A DNA stretch of 64,000 nt from an uncultured Alphaproteobacteria bacterium (GTDB lineage Bacteria; Pseudomonadota; Alphaproteobacteria; CAAHEQ01; UBA3637), in the NCBI GenBank assembly GCA_944392125.1, contig CALXVP010000007.1, positions 24,630 through 88,629 of the forward strand, written 5' to 3'. This document shows, piece after piece, positions 16,844 through 28,775 of the stretch. Numbering within the stretch: position 1 is the stretch's first letter; each line of letters begins with the position of its first letter. Made by a program: the position numbers and the translations under genes. A model generated the notes under the pieces. It was not told the origin of the DNA. It ran no database searches and worked only from the letters and a program-made list of their open reading frames with translations.

Positions 16844-17371
16844 ATGGCTATTCGCTGGTACATTGTTCACACATATTCGGGATTTGAAAATAAAATTGCC
16901 GAATTTATCAAGGAACAGGCAGAAAAGAAGGGTATGCAACATCTGGTAGAAGATGTACTCGTGCCGACGGAACAAGTTGTATCGGTGCGCAACGGGGCCA
17001 AAGTGGAAACGGAAAGAAAGTTTTTCCCGGGTTATGTGTTGGTTAAAATGGAAATGACGCCGGAAACATGGCATTTGGTCAGCAGTACGCCGAAAGTTAC
17101 GGGATTCTTGGGCGGTAAAAAGCCGGTTCCGATGACGCAAGCCGAAGCCGATCGAATTTTACATCAAGTTAAAGAAGGTGTTGAAAAACCGAAAACGGCC
17201 GTTGTTTATGAAGCGGGTGAGCAAATTGTTGTATGCGATGGGCCGTTTGCATCATTTAACGGGGTTGTTGAGGAAGTAGATGCCGAAAAAGAAAGATTGA
17301 AAGTTTCTGTTTCGATTTTTGGGCGTCAAACACCGTTGGAATTGAATTATACACAGGTGAAAAAGGCGTAA
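16844..17371 (+). CDS. nusG: Transcription termination/antitermination factor NusG
   Basis: 175 residues, normal length. The N-terminal NGN domain begins IRWYIVHTYSGFENKIAEFI and contains PGYVLVKMEM, the RNA-polymerase-clamp-binding face. The C-terminal KOW domain (EAGEQIVVCDGPFASFNGVV) contacts NusE or Rho. It begins 13 bases after secE with GGGG in the gap, so the two are co-expressed. It links transcription to translation and to termination. Confidence 0.97.
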   Translation: MAIRWYIVHTYSGFENKIAEFIKEQAEKKGMQHLVEDVLVPTEQVVSVRNGAKVETERKFFPGYVLVKMEMTPETWHLVSSTPKVTGFLGGKKPVPMTQAEADRILHQVKEGVEKPKTAVVYEAGEQIVVCDGPFASFNGVVEEVDAEKERLKVSVSIFGRQTPLELNYTQVKKA

Positions 17372-17492
17372 TCGCCGAAAGGGTTTTAAAAGGAGATAGA
17401 ATCAATCCGTATTTCCTTTTTCTTGTGGCAGATAAGCCATTATCGAACCACAAACTTCAAATCAGGATTGAACAATATAATTGAGGTCAAAA

Positions 17493-17921
17493 ATGGCAAA
17501 GAAAGTAATCGGCTTTATCAAACTTCAAATTGAAGCGGGTAAAGCGAATCCGTCGCCTCCGGTCGGACCGGCTTTGGGTCAAAGAGGCTTAAACATTATG
17601 GAATTCTGTAAAGCGTTTAATGCAAAAACGCAAAAAATGGAACCGGGCACACCGATTCCCGTTATTATTACGGCTTATGCGGATAGAACGTTTACGTTCG
17701 TGACGAAATTACCGCCGGTCAGCTATTTAATTAAGAAAGCCGCCGGTGTTAAGAGTGCGTCCAAAGAACCGGGTCGTAAGAAAGTAGCAAAAATTACAAA
17801 AGAACAAGTCAAAGCAATCGCAACGGAAAAAATGCCGGATTTGAATTGCCATACGGTTGAAGCGGCAATGGAAATGGTTGCAGGTCAGGCACGTTCAATG
17901 GGTATTGAAGTAGTGGAGTAA
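17493..17921 (+). CDS. rplK: 50S ribosomal protein L11
   Basis: 142 residues from the ATG at 17493 ([20 protein letters not shown]), with GAGG just upstream; an in-frame TTG 12 bases earlier is unlikely. The N-terminal domain contains the conserved [20 protein letters not shown]. The C-terminal RNA-binding domain ends [16 protein letters not shown]11 binds the GTPase-associated region of 23S rRNA. rplA starts 5 bases after its stop. The gap of about 120 bases after nusG contains no obvious terminator. Confidence 0.97.
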   Translation: MAKKVIGFIKLQIEAGKANPSPPVGPALGQRGLNIMEFCKAFNAKTQKMEPGTPIPVIITAYADRTFTFVTKLPPVSYLIKKAAGVKSASKEPGRKKVAKITKEQVKAIATEKMPDLNCHTVEAAMEMVAGQARSMGIEVVE

Positions 17922-17925
17922 GAAA

Positions 17926-18615
17926 ATGAAATACGGAAAAAGATTAAAGAAAGCTTACGAAACTGTTGATACTGCAAAAGTGTATGACATTGACGAAGCT
18001 GTAAAAGTTATTAAAGAAAATGCAACGGCAAAGTTTGATGAAACGGTTGATATTGCTGTTTCATTAGGTGTTGATCCGCGTCAATCGGACCAAATGGTTC
18101 GCGGTGCGGTTTCATTACCGGCCGGCACGGGTAAAACATTAACGGTTGCCGTGTTTGCCAAAGGGCCGAAAGCGGAAGAAGCAAAGAAAGCCGGTGCCGA
18201 TATCGTCGGAGATGAAGATTTGATGAACGATATTATGGCCGGTAACATTAACTTCCAACGCTTAATCGCAACGCCGGATATGATGGGTGTTGTCGGTCGT
18301 TTAGGTAAAATTCTCGGACCGAAAGGCTTGATGCCGAACCCGAAACTCGGAACGGTAACGATGGATGTGGCTGAAGCTGTTAAGGCGGCTAAAGCAGGCC
18401 AAGTTCAATTCCGTGTTGATGCGGCAGGTATCGTGCATGCCGGTATCGGAAAAGTGAGCTTTGACGATGCAAAAATCAAAGAAAACGCAATTGCTTTTGT
18501 GAAAGCATTATCGGCTTTGAAGCCGGCTTCTTCCAAAGGCGTATACTTGAAACAAATTGCTTTGAGCACAACTCAAGGTATCGGCGTGAAAGTAGCCGTT
18601 TCAAGCGTTGCGTAA
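17926..18615 (+). CDS. rplA: 50S ribosomal protein L1
   Basis: 229 residues. Typical L1 segments include [20 protein letters not shown], the hinge-domain motif [20 protein letters not shown] and [19 protein letters not shown]1 forms the mobile stalk beside the E site and, in many bacteria, represses its own L11-L1 mRNA. It is tightly linked to rplK. A GTTTGCCACC-type hairpin follows its stop in the rplJ leader. Confidence 0.97.
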   Translation: MKYGKRLKKAYETVDTAKVYDIDEAVKVIKENATAKFDETVDIAVSLGVDPRQSDQMVRGAVSLPAGTGKTLTVAVFAKGPKAEEAKKAGADIVGDEDLMNDIMAGNINFQRLIATPDMMGVVGRLGKILGPKGLMPNPKLGTVTMDVAEAVKAAKAGQVQFRVDAAGIVHAGIGKVSFDDAKIKENAIAFVKALSALKPASSKGVYLKQIALSTTQGIGVKVAVSSVA

Positions 18616-18873
18616 GAAATTCGTTTGCCACCTCCGTTGAGGGGGTGGCAAATGCCTGTCCGAGACTGACGGCGCTTATCATGGGATAAGATTAAAGGAA
18701 AGCATTCCGCCATCATAGACAGAAAGTAAATCAGTTATTCCGGTTGGAAAAAATGATGTTTCTGGACAGGAAAGAGTGGGTGAAGGAATTATTTGAAAGC
18801 AAATAACCTAAGCCTGTGTGGAAACCAAAAAAGTAAAAAGAAATTTTTATTTTTTTAAAGCGGAGACAATATC
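18616..18873 (+). promoter_or_regulatory. rplJ mRNA leader with hairpin (likely L10/L12 autoregulatory leader)
   Basis: 258 non-coding bases before rplJ. TTTGCCACC (18624-18632) pairs with GGTGGCAAA (18644-18652), but no T run follows, so it looks like a structured leader or attenuator rather than a full terminator. The rest could hold the L10-(L12)4 binding fold known from other bacteria. That is inferred from position, not from a recognised consensus. Confidence 0.5.
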
Positions 18874-19362
18874 GTGAAACGTGAAGAAAAACAACAAGTC
18901 ATCTCTGAAATGAAAGACGTTTTCAATACGGCCGGTCTTGTCGTTGTTGCAATTAACAACGGTATCTCTATGGCTGAAACGACGGAATTACGTCGGAATG
19001 TTTTGAATGACGGAGCGAACTATCGTGTCGTTAAAAACCGTTTAGCTAAATTGGCTCTTGCCGGAACGCCTTGCGAAGCAATGGCCGACTTGTTGGTCGG
19101 TCCGACGGCTTTGGCATATTCAACGGATGAAATTTCCGCTGCCAGAGCAGTTTGCAAGTTAGCCAAAGCAAGCGATAAGTATGAAATTGCCGGCGGTATT
19201 ATGAACGGCAAACGCATTGATGCAAAAGAAGTCAATGCGTTGGCAACATTACCGTCTTTAGACGAATTGCGTGGCAAACTCATCGGCTTGTTGCAAGCAC
19301 CCGGCGGGCAATTGGCTCGTGTTACAAAAGCTTATTCGGAAAAAGAACAAGCTGCGGCTTAA
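18874..19362 (+). CDS. rplJ: 50S ribosomal protein L10
   Basis: 162 residues starting at GTG, with CGGAG about 8 bases upstream. The N-terminal KREEKQQVISEMKDVFNTAG and the central NYRVVKNRLAKLALAGTPCE are characteristic of L10. The C-terminal helix (LRGKLIGLLQAPGGQLARVT onward) anchors L7/L12 dimers. It forms the base of the ribosomal stalk. rplL follows after 55 bases. Confidence 0.96.
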   Translation: MKREEKQQVISEMKDVFNTAGLVVVAINNGISMAETTELRRNVLNDGANYRVVKNRLAKLALAGTPCEAMADLLVGPTALAYSTDEISAARAVCKLAKASDKYEIAGGIMNGKRIDAKEVNALATLPSLDELRGKLIGLLQAPGGQLARVTKAYSEKEQAAA

Positions 19363-19417
19363 TTTTATCAACCAGTGGGCAATAGCCCGAAGTATTTAAA
19401 AATTTTAGGAGTAAAAA

Positions 19418-19783
19418 ATGACTGATTTAAATAAAATCGTAGACGAATTATCGGCATTGACAATTATGGAAGCTGCCGAATTATCAAAAATGTTGGAAGA
19501 AAAGTGGGGCGTATCCGCCGCTGCTCCGGTTGTTGCCGGTGCTGCTGCCGGTGCTGGCGCTGCCGAAGAAAAAACAGAATTTGATGTTATCTTGGTAGAT
19601 GCAGGTGCCAACAAAATCAATGCCATTAAAGAAGTTCGCACAATCACGGGCTTGGGCTTAAAAGAAGCCAAAGACTTGGTTGAAGGTGCTCCGAAAGAAT
19701 TGAAGAAAGGCGTTTCAAAAGAAGAAGCCGAAAAAATCAAAAAACAATTAGAAGCAGCCGGCGCGAAAGTCGAATTGAAATAA
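19418..19783 (+). CDS. rplL: 50S ribosomal protein L7/L12
   Basis: 121 residues. The N-terminal dimerisation domain ([20 protein letters not shown]), the flexible Ala/Gly hinge ([17 protein letters not shown]) and the globular C-terminal domain ([20 protein letters not shown], ending [14 protein letters not shown]) are all present in the usual order. It recruits translation GTPases. AGGAG lies upstream of the ATG. A large hairpin follows before rpoB. Confidence 0.97.
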   Translation: MTDLNKIVDELSALTIMEAAELSKMLEEKWGVSAAAPVVAGAAAGAGAAEEKTEFDVILVDAGANKINAIKEVRTITGLGLKEAKDLVEGAPKELKKGVSKEEAEKIKKQLEAAGAKVELK

Positions 19784-19806
19784 TTTTATTTCAAAAAACA
19801 TCAATC

Positions 19807-19842
19807 GGGTCGCATCAATTTGAACAAAATTGGTGTCGACCC
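19807..19842 (+). promoter_or_regulatory. Long hairpin in the rplL-rpoB intergenic region
   Basis: GGGTCG pairs with CGACCC, and the stem continues through CATCAATTT / AAATTGGTG with one bulged base, giving about 15 bp around a short loop. There is no T run. By analogy with the rplL-rpoB spacer of enteric bacteria it could be an RNase III processing or attenuation site. A second small hairpin (CCGATT...AATCGG) sits near 19977-19994. Confidence 0.5.
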
Positions 19843-20052
19843 TATTGAAGTCATATAAGGCAAGGGCTTTGTTTGAATGAGCAAGTTCCTTATAACAGCC
19901 TTAAAAGACAAGGAAAAGGCGATTTTGATTTATCAAGTGCAAGGTAAGGAAAATCGCTAGAAGAAAGAGTTAGGGTTCCGATTCCCGATAATCGGAAAAA
20001 GGTACCGGTTCCTGTTAATCGGAGAAAAAAACTATTTTTAGGGGAAGTGCAG

Positions 20053-23000
20053 ATGATCAAATCCGAAACCAATCGCAGAAGAGTTCGCAAAAACTTCGGT
20101 AAAATCGATCCGGCAGTTGAAATGCCGAATTTGATTGATGTTCAGACAAGTTCATATAAAGAGTTTTTACAATGGGGTGTGCCGGTTGAAAAACGGCAGG
20201 ATACGGGGTTGCAAGAAGTATTCAAATCTGTTTTCCCGATTCATGACTTCGCCGGACGGGGCGATTTGGAATTTATCAAGTATGAACTTGATACGCCGAA
20301 ATTTGATGTTGATGAATGTTTGAAACGGGGTTTAACGTATGCGGCTCCCGTGCGGGCGACCTTGCGGTTAGTCGTATGGGATGTGGATGCCACCACGGGC
20401 ACACGCTCCATTCGCGATATTAAGGAGCAAGATGTCTATATGGGCGATTTACCGTTGATGACGGAAAAAGGCACTTTTATTGTTAACGGAACGGAACGTG
20501 TTGTTGTTTCGCAGATGCACCGCTCCCCGGGTGTATTCTTTGATCACGATAACGGCGAAACGCATTCATCGGGTAAGTTTTTATTCAGCGCTCGGATTAT
20601 TCCGTATCGCGGTTCATGGATTGATTTTGAATTTGATGCCAAAGATTTAATTTATGTGCGGATTGATCGCCGTCGGAAATTGCCGGTATCGTCTTTATTA
20701 TATGCACTTGATAATGACGAAACAGAGAAGAAACGGGCGCAAGCAAAAGCCGAAGGGCGCACATTGGACAGCAGTGAAGTAGAGGGAATGAGCAAAGAAG
20801 ATATTTTGAATTACTTCTACGAAAAGGTTGTCTTTACAAAAGATAAAAAGGGCTGGAAAACGGCATTTGTGCCGGCGCGTATGAAGGGCGTCAAACTCAC
20901 GCATGATTTAGTAGATGCCAAAACAGGCAAGGTAGTTGCCGAAGCGGGCGAAAAGTTAAATCTCGGCAAGGTAAACAAATTAGCTCGTGAAGGTTTGGAA
21001 GAATTTCGCGTTATGCCGGAGGAATTGCTCGGACGCTTTGTGGCCGTTGATTTCGTAAATGAAAAAACGGGCGAAGTGGTGATGGAAGCCGGCAATGAAA
21101 TCACGGAAGATGATTTAGAAAAATTGAATGAACTCAAAATCAAAGAGTTGCCGATTTTGCATATTGATTATGTCAATGTCGGGCCGTATATCCGGAACAC
21201 ATTGGTTGCCGATAAAAATACAACGCGTGAAGAGGCATTGATTGATATTTACAAAATCATGCGCCCGGGTGAATTACCTGTTGTCGAAACGGCTGACGCG
21301 TTATTCCAAGGTATGTTCTTTGATTTGGATAGATACGATTTATCGGCTGTCGGTCGTGTTAAGATGAATGCACGGTTGGGCATTGATACGAATTTAGTGC
21401 CGGATTCCGTGCGCGTATTACGCAAAGAAGATATTTTAAAGATTTTAAAAACACTTGTTGAAATTAAAGACGGAAACGGACAGGTGGACGATATTGATAA
21501 CCTCGGCAACCGCCGTGTGCGTTCCGTGGGTGAATTGATGGAAAATCAATACCGTTTGGGTTTGTTGCGAATGGAAAGAATGATTCGCGAAAAGATGACG
21601 TCAACGGAAATCGATTCGGTTATGCCGTATGATTTAATTAACGCAAAGCCGTTATCGGCAGCCGTGCGGGAATTCTTTGCTTCATCGCAATTATCGCAAT
21701 TTATGGATCAAAACAATCCGCTTTCCGAAATTACGCACAAGCGGCGTTTATCGGCATTGGGTCCGGGCGGTTTAACGCGGGATCGCGCCGGTATGGAAGT
21801 GCGTGACGTTCACCCGACACATTACGGACGGATTTGTCCGATTGAATCGCCGGAAGGTCAGAACATCGGTTTGATTAACTCGCTTTCCACGTTTGCAAAA
21901 GTGAACAAATACGGCTTTATTGAAACACCGTATCGCAAGATTATTGACGGGAAGGTTTCGGAAGAAGTTGTTTATTTATCCGCCATGGAAGAAGCCAATC
22001 ATACGATTGCTCAGGCAAACGCGAAACTGAATGAAAAAGGCGAGTTCTTGGAAGATTTGGTGACGGCGCGTCATGCCGGCGAAGTTGTTTTGGCCAAACC
22101 GGAAGAAATTGACTTGATTGACGTTTCGCCGAAACAAGTTGTATCGGTTGCCGCCTCGTTGATTCCGTTCTTGGAAAACGATGACGCAAACCGTGCTTTG
22201 ATGGGATCCAATATGCAACGTCAAGGTGTGCCTTTGTTGCATAATGAAGCACCGCTTGTCGGAACGGGTATGGAAGCAGCCGTGGCTAAGGATTCAAAAG
22301 CCGCCGTTGCCGCAAAACGTGCCGGTGTGGTTACGCAAGTGGATTCCTCTCGCATTGTTATTCGCGCAACGGATGAGTTGAGCACAACATCATCGGCCGT
22401 GGATATTTATACATTGGAAAAATTCCAACGCTCCAACACGGGAACGTGTATGACGCAAGAACCGCTCGTTCATACGGGTGATAAGGTTGAAAAAGGCGAA
22501 ATTATTGCAGACGGTCCGTGTACGGAACTCGGCGAGTTGGCGCTTGGACGCAACGTATTGGTTGCCTTTATGCCGTGGAACGGATACAACTATGAAGACT
22601 CTGTGTTGATTTCGGAACGAATCGCACAAGACGACGTGTTTACATCCATTCACTTGGAAGAATTTGAGGTGGTTGCTCGGGATACAAAACTCGGACAAGA
22701 AGAAATCACACGGGATATTCCGAACGTTGGTGAAGAAGGATTAAAGAATCTGGATGAAACGGGTATCGTTTACATCGGTGCCGAAGTGAAAGCCGGAGAT
22801 ATTTTGGTGGGTAAGGTAACACCGAAAGGTGAAACGATTATGACACCGGAAGAAAAACTTTTGCGCACGATTTTCGGTGAAAAGGCTGCCGATGTGAGAG
22901 ATTCTTCTTTGCGTGTTCCGCCGGGAGTATTCGGAACGGTTATTGACGTGCGTATTTTTACGCGTCGCGGAATTGAAAAAGATGAACGCGCTTTGGCGAT

Positions 23001-24231
23001 CGAACAAGCCGAAATCAATCGGTTAGCCAAAGACCGTGATGACGAAAAAGCCATTATTCAAGGCAGTTTCTATGATCGGATTCGTTCGTTGATGATTGGG
23101 CAAAAAGTTGCCAAAGCGGAAGGATTTGCATCGGGAACGGTTTTAACAGAAGAAAACTTGAAAGATGTTGCCAACTACAATTTGCGCAAAATCAGCGTGC
23201 AAGATGACGGTGTGATGACGCAGATTGAAGAATTGATTGCAACACTCAGTCAAGCCGAAAAAGAATTGCAAGAAAAATTTGAAAATCGTGTTGAAAAATT
23301 GCAACGCGGTGATGAAATGATGGCCGGCGAATTGAAGAAAGTAAAAGTCTTCATCGCAACGAAACGGAAATTGCAACCGGGTGATAAGATGTCCGGTCGT
23401 CACGGAAACAAGGGTGTGGTTTCAAGAGTCTTGCCGGTGGAAGATATGCCGTATACGGAAGACGGCACACCGATGGATATTGTGTTGAATCCGTTGGGCG
23501 TTCCGTCGCGTATGAACGTGGGTCAGATTTTGGAAACACACTTGGGATATGCGTGTCGGGAACTCGGCCGTCAAATCGGTGCGATTGTCGATGAAGTGAA
23601 AGCGCAACATGCCAAAGTGGAAGACTTGCGTGCGAAATTGAAAGATGTCTACGGTGATCGCGAATACAACCGCCATATCGCCGATATGGATGATACGCAA
23701 GTGTTGGCAATGAGTGAAAACTTGAAGAAGGGTGTGCCGATTGCAACACCGGTCTTTGACGGGGCACATCAGGAAGACATTAACGCCATGCTCAAAAAAG
23801 CCGGTTTGGATGAATCGGGGCAAGTAACTCTGTATGACGGCTTGACGGGTGAACCGTTTGACCGCAAGGTGACAATCGGATACATGTATATGTTAAAATT
23901 GCACCACTTGGTTGATGAAAAGATTCACGCTCGTTCAATCGGACCTTACAGCTTGGTTACGCAACAACCGCTCGGCGGTAAAGCCCAGTTCGGTGGTCAG
24001 AGATTTGGTGAAATGGAAGTGTGGGCACTTGAAGCATACGGGGCAGCCTACACCTTGCAAGAAATGTTAACGATTAAATCCGATGACGTTTCGGGCCGTA
24101 TCAAAGCATACGAAACGATTATCCGCGGTGATAATAATTTTGAAGCGGGTATTCCGGAATCGTTCAACGTGTTAGTGAAAGAAATCCGTTCACTCGGACT
24201 TGACATTGAATTGAACCAAAACGAAAAATAA
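20053..24231 (+). CDS. rpoB: RNA polymerase beta subunit
   Basis: 1,392 residues from the ATG at 20053 ([20 protein letters not shown]); GGGGAAG lies just upstream, and an in-frame GTG two codons earlier is less likely. Key blocks are present: [20 protein letters not shown] in the rifampicin-binding region, then [35 protein letters not shown], and near the end [20 protein letters not shown]. The length is typical for alphaproteobacteria. It forms the catalytic core with RpoC. The leader of roughly 270 bases after rplL contains two hairpins. It is followed 62 bases later by rpoC. Confidence 0.98.
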   Translation: MIKSETNRRRVRKNFGKIDPAVEMPNLIDVQTSSYKEFLQWGVPVEKRQDTGLQEVFKSVFPIHDFAGRGDLEFIKYELDTPKFDVDECLKRGLTYAAPVRATLRLVVWDVDATTGTRSIRDIKEQDVYMGDLPLMTEKGTFIVNGTERVVVSQMHRSPGVFFDHDNGETHSSGKFLFSARIIPYRGSWIDFEFDAKDLIYVRIDRRRKLPVSSLLYALDNDETEKKRAQAKAEGRTLDSSEVEGMSKEDILNYFYEKVVFTKDKKGWKTAFVPARMKGVKLTHDLVDAKTGKVVAEAGEKLNLGKVNKLAREGLEEFRVMPEELLGRFVAVDFVNEKTGEVVMEAGNEITEDDLEKLNELKIKELPILHIDYVNVGPYIRNTLVADKNTTREEALIDIYKIMRPGELPVVETADALFQGMFFDLDRYDLSAVGRVKMNARLGIDTNLVPDSVRVLRKEDILKILKTLVEIKDGNGQVDDIDNLGNRRVRSVGELMENQYRLGLLRMERMIREKMTSTEIDSVMPYDLINAKPLSAAVREFFASSQLSQFMDQNNPLSEITHKRRLSALGPGGLTRDRAGMEVRDVHPTHYGRICPIESPEGQNIGLINSLSTFAKVNKYGFIETPYRKIIDGKVSEEVVYLSAMEEANHTIAQANAKLNEKGEFLEDLVTARHAGEVVLAKPEEIDLIDVSPKQVVSVAASLIPFLENDDANRALMGSNMQRQGVPLLHNEAPLVGTGMEAAVAKDSKAAVAAKRAGVVTQVDSSRIVIRATDELSTTSSAVDIYTLEKFQRSNTGTCMTQEPLVHTGDKVEKGEIIADGPCTELGELALGRNVLVAFMPWNGYNYEDSVLISERIAQDDVFTSIHLEEFEVVARDTKLGQEEITRDIPNVGEEGLKNLDETGIVYIGAEVKAGDILVGKVTPKGETIMTPEEKLLRTIFGEKAADVRDSSLRVPPGVFGTVIDVRIFTRRGIEKDERALAIEQAEINRLAKDRDDEKAIIQGSFYDRIRSLMIGQKVAKAEGFASGTVLTEENLKDVANYNLRKISVQDDGVMTQIEELIATLSQAEKELQEKFENRVEKLQRGDEMMAGELKKVKVFIATKRKLQPGDKMSGRHGNKGVVSRVLPVEDMPYTEDGTPMDIVLNPLGVPSRMNVGQILETHLGYACRELGRQIGAIVDEVKAQHAKVEDLRAKLKDVYGDREYNRHIADMDDTQVLAMSENLKKGVPIATPVFDGAHQEDINAMLKKAGLDESGQVTLYDGLTGEPFDRKVTIGYMYMLKLHHLVDEKIHARSIGPYSLVTQQPLGGKAQFGGQRFGEMEVWALEAYGAAYTLQEMLTIKSDDVSGRIKAYETIIRGDNNFEAGIPESFNVLVKEIRSLGLDIELNQNEK

Positions 24232-24293
24232 TTTCAACGGAGAGAGGCGATGATCGCCTTTCTCCCGCACCAATAAAAAACGAGGTATAGACT

Positions 24294-27200
24294 ATGAATG
24301 ATTTGATTACGACTTTCGGACAAGTGGCATCACCGCAAACATTTGATGATATTCGCATTTCTATTGCATCACCGGAAAAAATCCGTGAATGGTCGTTTGG
24401 TGAAGTAACACGACCCGAAACAATTAACTATCGGACATTTAAGCCGGAGAAAGACGGTTTGTTCTGTGCAAAAATTTTCGGACCGGTGAAAGATTACGAA
24501 TGTTTGTGCGGTAAATATAAGCGGATGAAATACCGCGGTATTACTTGCGAAAAGTGCGGTGTGGAGGTAACATTATCCAAAGTGCGCCGTGAGCGGATGG
24601 GGCATATTGAGTTGGCTTGTCCGGTAACGCACATTTGGTTTTTAAAATCCTTACCGAGCCGTATCGGCACGCTTTTGGATATGATGTTAAAGAGCTTGGA
24701 AGCCGTTTTGTATTTTGAAAAATACATTGTGATTGAGCCGGGTTTAACATCTTTAAAACAACACGAATTGTTAAGCGAAGAACAATATCAGTCTGCATTG
24801 GAAGAATACGGCGAAGATGCGTTCCGCGTGGGAATCGGGGCCGAGGCAATCAAGGAAATGCTTTCGCAAATTGATTTAAATGCCGAAGCAACGCGTTTGC
24901 GCGCCGAATTGATTGGCACAACTTCCGATATGAAACGCAAGAAGATTGTTAAAAAATTAAAATTGGTAGAAGCATTCTTGGAATCCGGCTCACGGCCGGA
25001 ATGGATGGTGTTGGATGTGTTGCCGGTTATTCCGCCCGAATTGCGTCCGCTCGTGCCGTTGGATGGCGGTCGGTTTGCCACATCCGACTTGAATGATTTG
25101 TATCGTCGGGTTATTAACCGCAACAATCGGTTGAAACGGTTATTGGAATTACGGGCACCGGAAATCATTATTCGCAATGAAAAGAGAATGTTGCAAGAAG
25201 CCGTTGACGCGTTATTTGATAACGGTCGTCGCGGTCGGGCCGTTGCCGGTATCAATAAGCGTCCGCTCAAATCTTTGGCAGACATGCTGAAAGGTAAGCA
25301 AGGGCGCTTCCGTCAAAACTTGCTCGGTAAACGCGTGGATTACTCCGGTCGTTCGGTGATTACGGTGGGTCCGGAATTGATGTTGCATCAATGCGGGTTG
25401 CCGAAGAGAATGGCATTGGAATTGTTTAAGCCGTTTATTTATTCAAAATTGGAACAACGCGGATTGGCCACAACCATTAAAGCCGCAAAGAAAATGGTGG
25501 AAAAAGAAAAGCCGGAAGTTTGGGATATTCTTTCCGAAGTGATTCGGGAACACCCCGTTTTGTTAAACCGCGCTCCGACATTGCACCGTTTGGGTATTCA
25601 AGCCTTTGAGCCGGTATTGATTGAGGGTAAAGCCATTCAGTTGCACCCGTTGGTTTGTACGGCATTTAACGCCGACTTTGACGGTGACCAGATGGCCGTG
25701 CACGTTCCGTTGTCGTTAGAAGCACAATTGGAAGCCCGGGTATTGATGATGTCAACCAACAACATTTTATCACCGGCCAGCGGAAAGCCGATTATTGTGC
25801 CGACGCAGGACATTATTTTGGGCTTATACTATCTTTCCATGGAACGCGACGGCGAACCGGGCGAAGGAATGGTGTTCTCGGGTCCGCAAGAAGTGGAACA
25901 TGCGTTGTTTGAAAAAGTTGTTTCGTTGCACGCCAAAATTAAAGTGCGCTTGACGATTATGGATGATGACGGACAAAAGAGAACCAAAATTGTTTCAACA
26001 ACGCCGGGCCGTATTAAATTGGCTGCCATCTTGCCGGATAACAGCAAGATTCCGTTCAGTTTGATGAACCGCCTGATTCGTAAGAAAGAGGTTTCGGAAA
26101 TTATTGATGCCGTTTACCGTTATTGCGGACAAAAAGAAACATGTATTTTTGCCGACCGCGTAATGGGATTGGGTTATCGCCAAGCTGCTTTGTCGGGTAT
26201 TTCATTCGGTAAAGACGATTTGATTATTCCGGAAGCCAAAAAAACATTATTGGCCGAAACAAAAGCCAAAACGGCGGAATACGAACGGCAATATCAAGAC
26301 GGTTTGATTACGCGTTTGGAAAAATATAATAAAGTGGTTGATGCTTGGGCGAAGTGCACGGATGATATTTCCGATGCGATGATGAAAGAAATTTCAAAAA
26401 CAGAGCCGGGCAAGCCGATTAACTCCGTTTACATGATGGCTCACTCCGGTGCGCGTGGTTCGGCCACACAGATGCGTCAGTTAGCCGGTATGCGCGGTTT
26501 GATGGCTAAACCGAACGGCGAAATTATTGAAACGCCGATTACCTCCAACTTTAAAGAAGGGTTAACCGTTATGGAATACTTTAACTCCACGCACGGTGCT
26601 CGTAAAGGTTTGGCGGATACGGCTTTGAAAACGGCTAACTCCGGTTATTTGACACGGCGTTTGGTTGATGTTGCGCAAGATGCCATTATTACGATGGAAG
26701 ATTGCGGAACGGAAAACGGTATTACGATTCAACCGATTATTGAAGGCGGTGATGTGATTGCCACAACCGGTGAACGGATTTTGGGACGCACGGCTGCCGA
26801 GGATATTAAAGATCCGACAACGGGCGAAATCATTGTGCCGAAAAATAAATTGATTGATGAGTATGATGTGGAAAAAATTGATGCCGTCGGCGTTGAATCG
26901 GTGAAGATTCGTTCCGTGTTGACATGTGAAGCCGAGAACGGTATCTGCGCAGCCTGCTACGGACGTGATTTGGCGCGCGGAACGCCGGTGAACTTGGGAG
27001 AAGTTGTCGGTATTATCGCCGCTCAATCCATCGGTGAACCGGGTACGCAGTTAACGATGCGGACATTCCACGTCGGTGGTACGGCACAAAAAGGCGCCGA
27101 ACAATCCAGCATTGATGTGGGCTTTGATGCCAAAGTCAGATTGACAAACTGCAACGTTATTGAAGATTCCAAAGGCGATAAGATTGTGTTATCACGGAAT

Positions 27201-28421
27201 TGCGAAGTTTCGTTGTTGGATGCCAATAACCGCGAAAAAGCACGCCACAAATTGCCTTACGGTGCGAAATTGATGGTTGAAAACGGTGATAAGGTTTCCA
27301 AAGGGGCTCGTATTGCCGAATGGGATCCGTATACAATGCCGATTATTGCCGATAAGAACGGTACCATCAAATATGAAGATTTGGTTGAAGGCGAAACGGT
27401 GCGTGAAATGGTTGATGAAGCCACCGGTTTAACTTCTAAGGTGATTATGCGCCCGGCAACTTCTAAAACGGAGCGTCGCCCGCACTTGGCACTGTTAGAT
27501 GCCAAAGGCAAAGTCTTTAAATTCGGTAACGGTATGGAAGCACGGTATTATTTGCCGGTAGATGCCGTTGTTGCCGTGGAGAACGGACAAGCCGTTCAAG
27601 TGGGTGATGTGTTGGCTCGTTTGCCACGTGAAAGTTCAAAAACACGTGATATTACGGGTGGTTTGCCACGGGTTGCCGAATTGTTTGAAGCACGGTGCCC
27701 GAAAGATCCGGCAATTATCTCCGAAATTGAAGGACGTGTGGAATACGGGGCAGACTTTAAGACGAAGCGTCGGATTATCGTGAAATCGGAAGATGGCGAG
27801 ACAACGCGCGAATACTTAATTCCGAAAGGTCGCACGGTTGCCGTTCACGAAGGCGATTTTGTTCGCAAGGGTGATATGATTGTGGAAGGTGCTTTGGATC
27901 CGCATGATATTTTACGCGTGTTGGGTGTGGAAGCATTGGCGCACTACTTGGTGAAAGAAGTGCAGGCCGTGTATCGCCTGCAAGGTGTGAAAATCAATGA
28001 TAAACACATTGAAGTGATTGTGCGTCAAATGATGCAAAAATTAGAAGTGACGGATGCCGGAGATACAACGTTGTTGGTCGGTGAACAAGTGGATAAAGAA
28101 ACCTTGATTGCCGAAAACTTAAAAGCGTTGAAATCGGGCGGACGCGAAGCAAAAGTGGCTCCTGTGTTGTTGGGTATCACAAAAGCCAGCTTGCAGACAA
28201 CGTCCTTCATTTCCGCCGCCTCCTTCCAAGAGACAACACGTGTGTTGACGGAAGCGGCAACGGAAGGCAAACGCGACAAGTTGTTAGGCTTGAAAGAAAA
28301 TGTGATTGTCGGACGGTTAATTCCGGCGGGAACGGGTGCTCAAATGCAACGTTTGCGTCAGATTGCCATGAACCGCGACAAACAGATTTTGGAATCGCAA
28401 AACAAAGAAACCGTTGCATAA
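24294..28421 (+). CDS. rpoC: RNA polymerase beta' subunit
   Basis: 1,375 residues. The N-terminal zinc site is [20 protein letters not shown]. The catalytic Mg-binding NADFDGDQ is at residues 459-466. The bridge-helix/trigger-loop region ([20 protein letters not shown], later [20 protein letters not shown]) and the second zinc-binding region ([16 protein letters not shown]) are intact. It ends the long secE/nusG-to-rpoC ribosomal/RNA polymerase cluster. A very clear terminator follows. Confidence 0.98.
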   Translation: MNDLITTFGQVASPQTFDDIRISIASPEKIREWSFGEVTRPETINYRTFKPEKDGLFCAKIFGPVKDYECLCGKYKRMKYRGITCEKCGVEVTLSKVRRERMGHIELACPVTHIWFLKSLPSRIGTLLDMMLKSLEAVLYFEKYIVIEPGLTSLKQHELLSEEQYQSALEEYGEDAFRVGIGAEAIKEMLSQIDLNAEATRLRAELIGTTSDMKRKKIVKKLKLVEAFLESGSRPEWMVLDVLPVIPPELRPLVPLDGGRFATSDLNDLYRRVINRNNRLKRLLELRAPEIIIRNEKRMLQEAVDALFDNGRRGRAVAGINKRPLKSLADMLKGKQGRFRQNLLGKRVDYSGRSVITVGPELMLHQCGLPKRMALELFKPFIYSKLEQRGLATTIKAAKKMVEKEKPEVWDILSEVIREHPVLLNRAPTLHRLGIQAFEPVLIEGKAIQLHPLVCTAFNADFDGDQMAVHVPLSLEAQLEARVLMMSTNNILSPASGKPIIVPTQDIILGLYYLSMERDGEPGEGMVFSGPQEVEHALFEKVVSLHAKIKVRLTIMDDDGQKRTKIVSTTPGRIKLAAILPDNSKIPFSLMNRLIRKKEVSEIIDAVYRYCGQKETCIFADRVMGLGYRQAALSGISFGKDDLIIPEAKKTLLAETKAKTAEYERQYQDGLITRLEKYNKVVDAWAKCTDDISDAMMKEISKTEPGKPINSVYMMAHSGARGSATQMRQLAGMRGLMAKPNGEIIETPITSNFKEGLTVMEYFNSTHGARKGLADTALKTANSGYLTRRLVDVAQDAIITMEDCGTENGITIQPIIEGGDVIATTGERILGRTAAEDIKDPTTGEIIVPKNKLIDEYDVEKIDAVGVESVKIRSVLTCEAENGICAACYGRDLARGTPVNLGEVVGIIAAQSIGEPGTQLTMRTFHVGGTAQKGAEQSSIDVGFDAKVRLTNCNVIEDSKGDKIVLSRNCEVSLLDANNREKARHKLPYGAKLMVENGDKVSKGARIAEWDPYTMPIIADKNGTIKYEDLVEGETVREMVDEATGLTSKVIMRPATSKTERRPHLALLDAKGKVFKFGNGMEARYYLPVDAVVAVENGQAVQVGDVLARLPRESSKTRDITGGLPRVAELFEARCPKDPAIISEIEGRVEYGADFKTKRRIIVKSEDGETTREYLIPKGRTVAVHEGDFVRKGDMIVEGALDPHDILRVLGVEALAHYLVKEVQAVYRLQGVKINDKHIEVIVRQMMQKLEVTDAGDTTLLVGEQVDKETLIAENLKALKSGGREAKVAPVLLGITKASLQTTSFISAASFQETTRVLTEAATEGKRDKLLGLKENVIVGRLIPAGTGAQMQRLRQIAMNRDKQILESQNKETVA

Positions 28422-28446
28422 TTTGCACGCAGTTTAGTTGAATGAG

Positions 28447-28486
28447 AATCGGTATTTCGGATAAACGAAATACCGATTTTTATTTG
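28447..28486 (+). terminator. Strong intrinsic terminator after rpoC
   Basis: AATCGGTATTTCG (28447-28459) pairs perfectly with CGAAATACCGATT (28466-28478) across a 6-base loop and is followed by TTTATTT. Confidence 0.92.
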
Positions 28487-28697
28487 ATGTAAAAAGCAAA
28501 AATTATTTTTGACGCAGAGAGTCTCTTTATTTTTGATGTGTGGCGTATTTTTTAAGAGGAGGCAGTAAATTCCGTGATGACGACGGAATGTTGAATAATG
28601 CTTTGATCGTTAAGCGAGATATTCGCGTGCCGTAATGGGATATAACAAGCACCCATTCATAAAAAGCAGGTATTTAGAACAGAATATGCGAAAAAAA
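28487..28697. other. Spacer between rpoC terminator and repeat-protein promoter
   Basis: About 210 bases, A/T-rich, with no gene or recognisable structure. It leads into the promoter at 28698. Confidence 0.5.
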
Positions 28698-28726
28698 TTG
28701 ACAAGAGAATGAATTGAGCGTATAAT
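28698..28726 (+). promoter_or_regulatory. Perfect-consensus sigma70 promoter
   Basis: TTGACA (28698-28703), exactly 17 bases, TATAAT (28721-28726): both boxes match the consensus fully. It lies 50 bases before the start of the first giant repeat-protein gene and should be strong and constitutive. Confidence 0.85.
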
Positions 28727-28775
28727 ACAAAGAACAATTTATCAAAAAGGAACAAATCGGTTAAAGGACAGAGTT

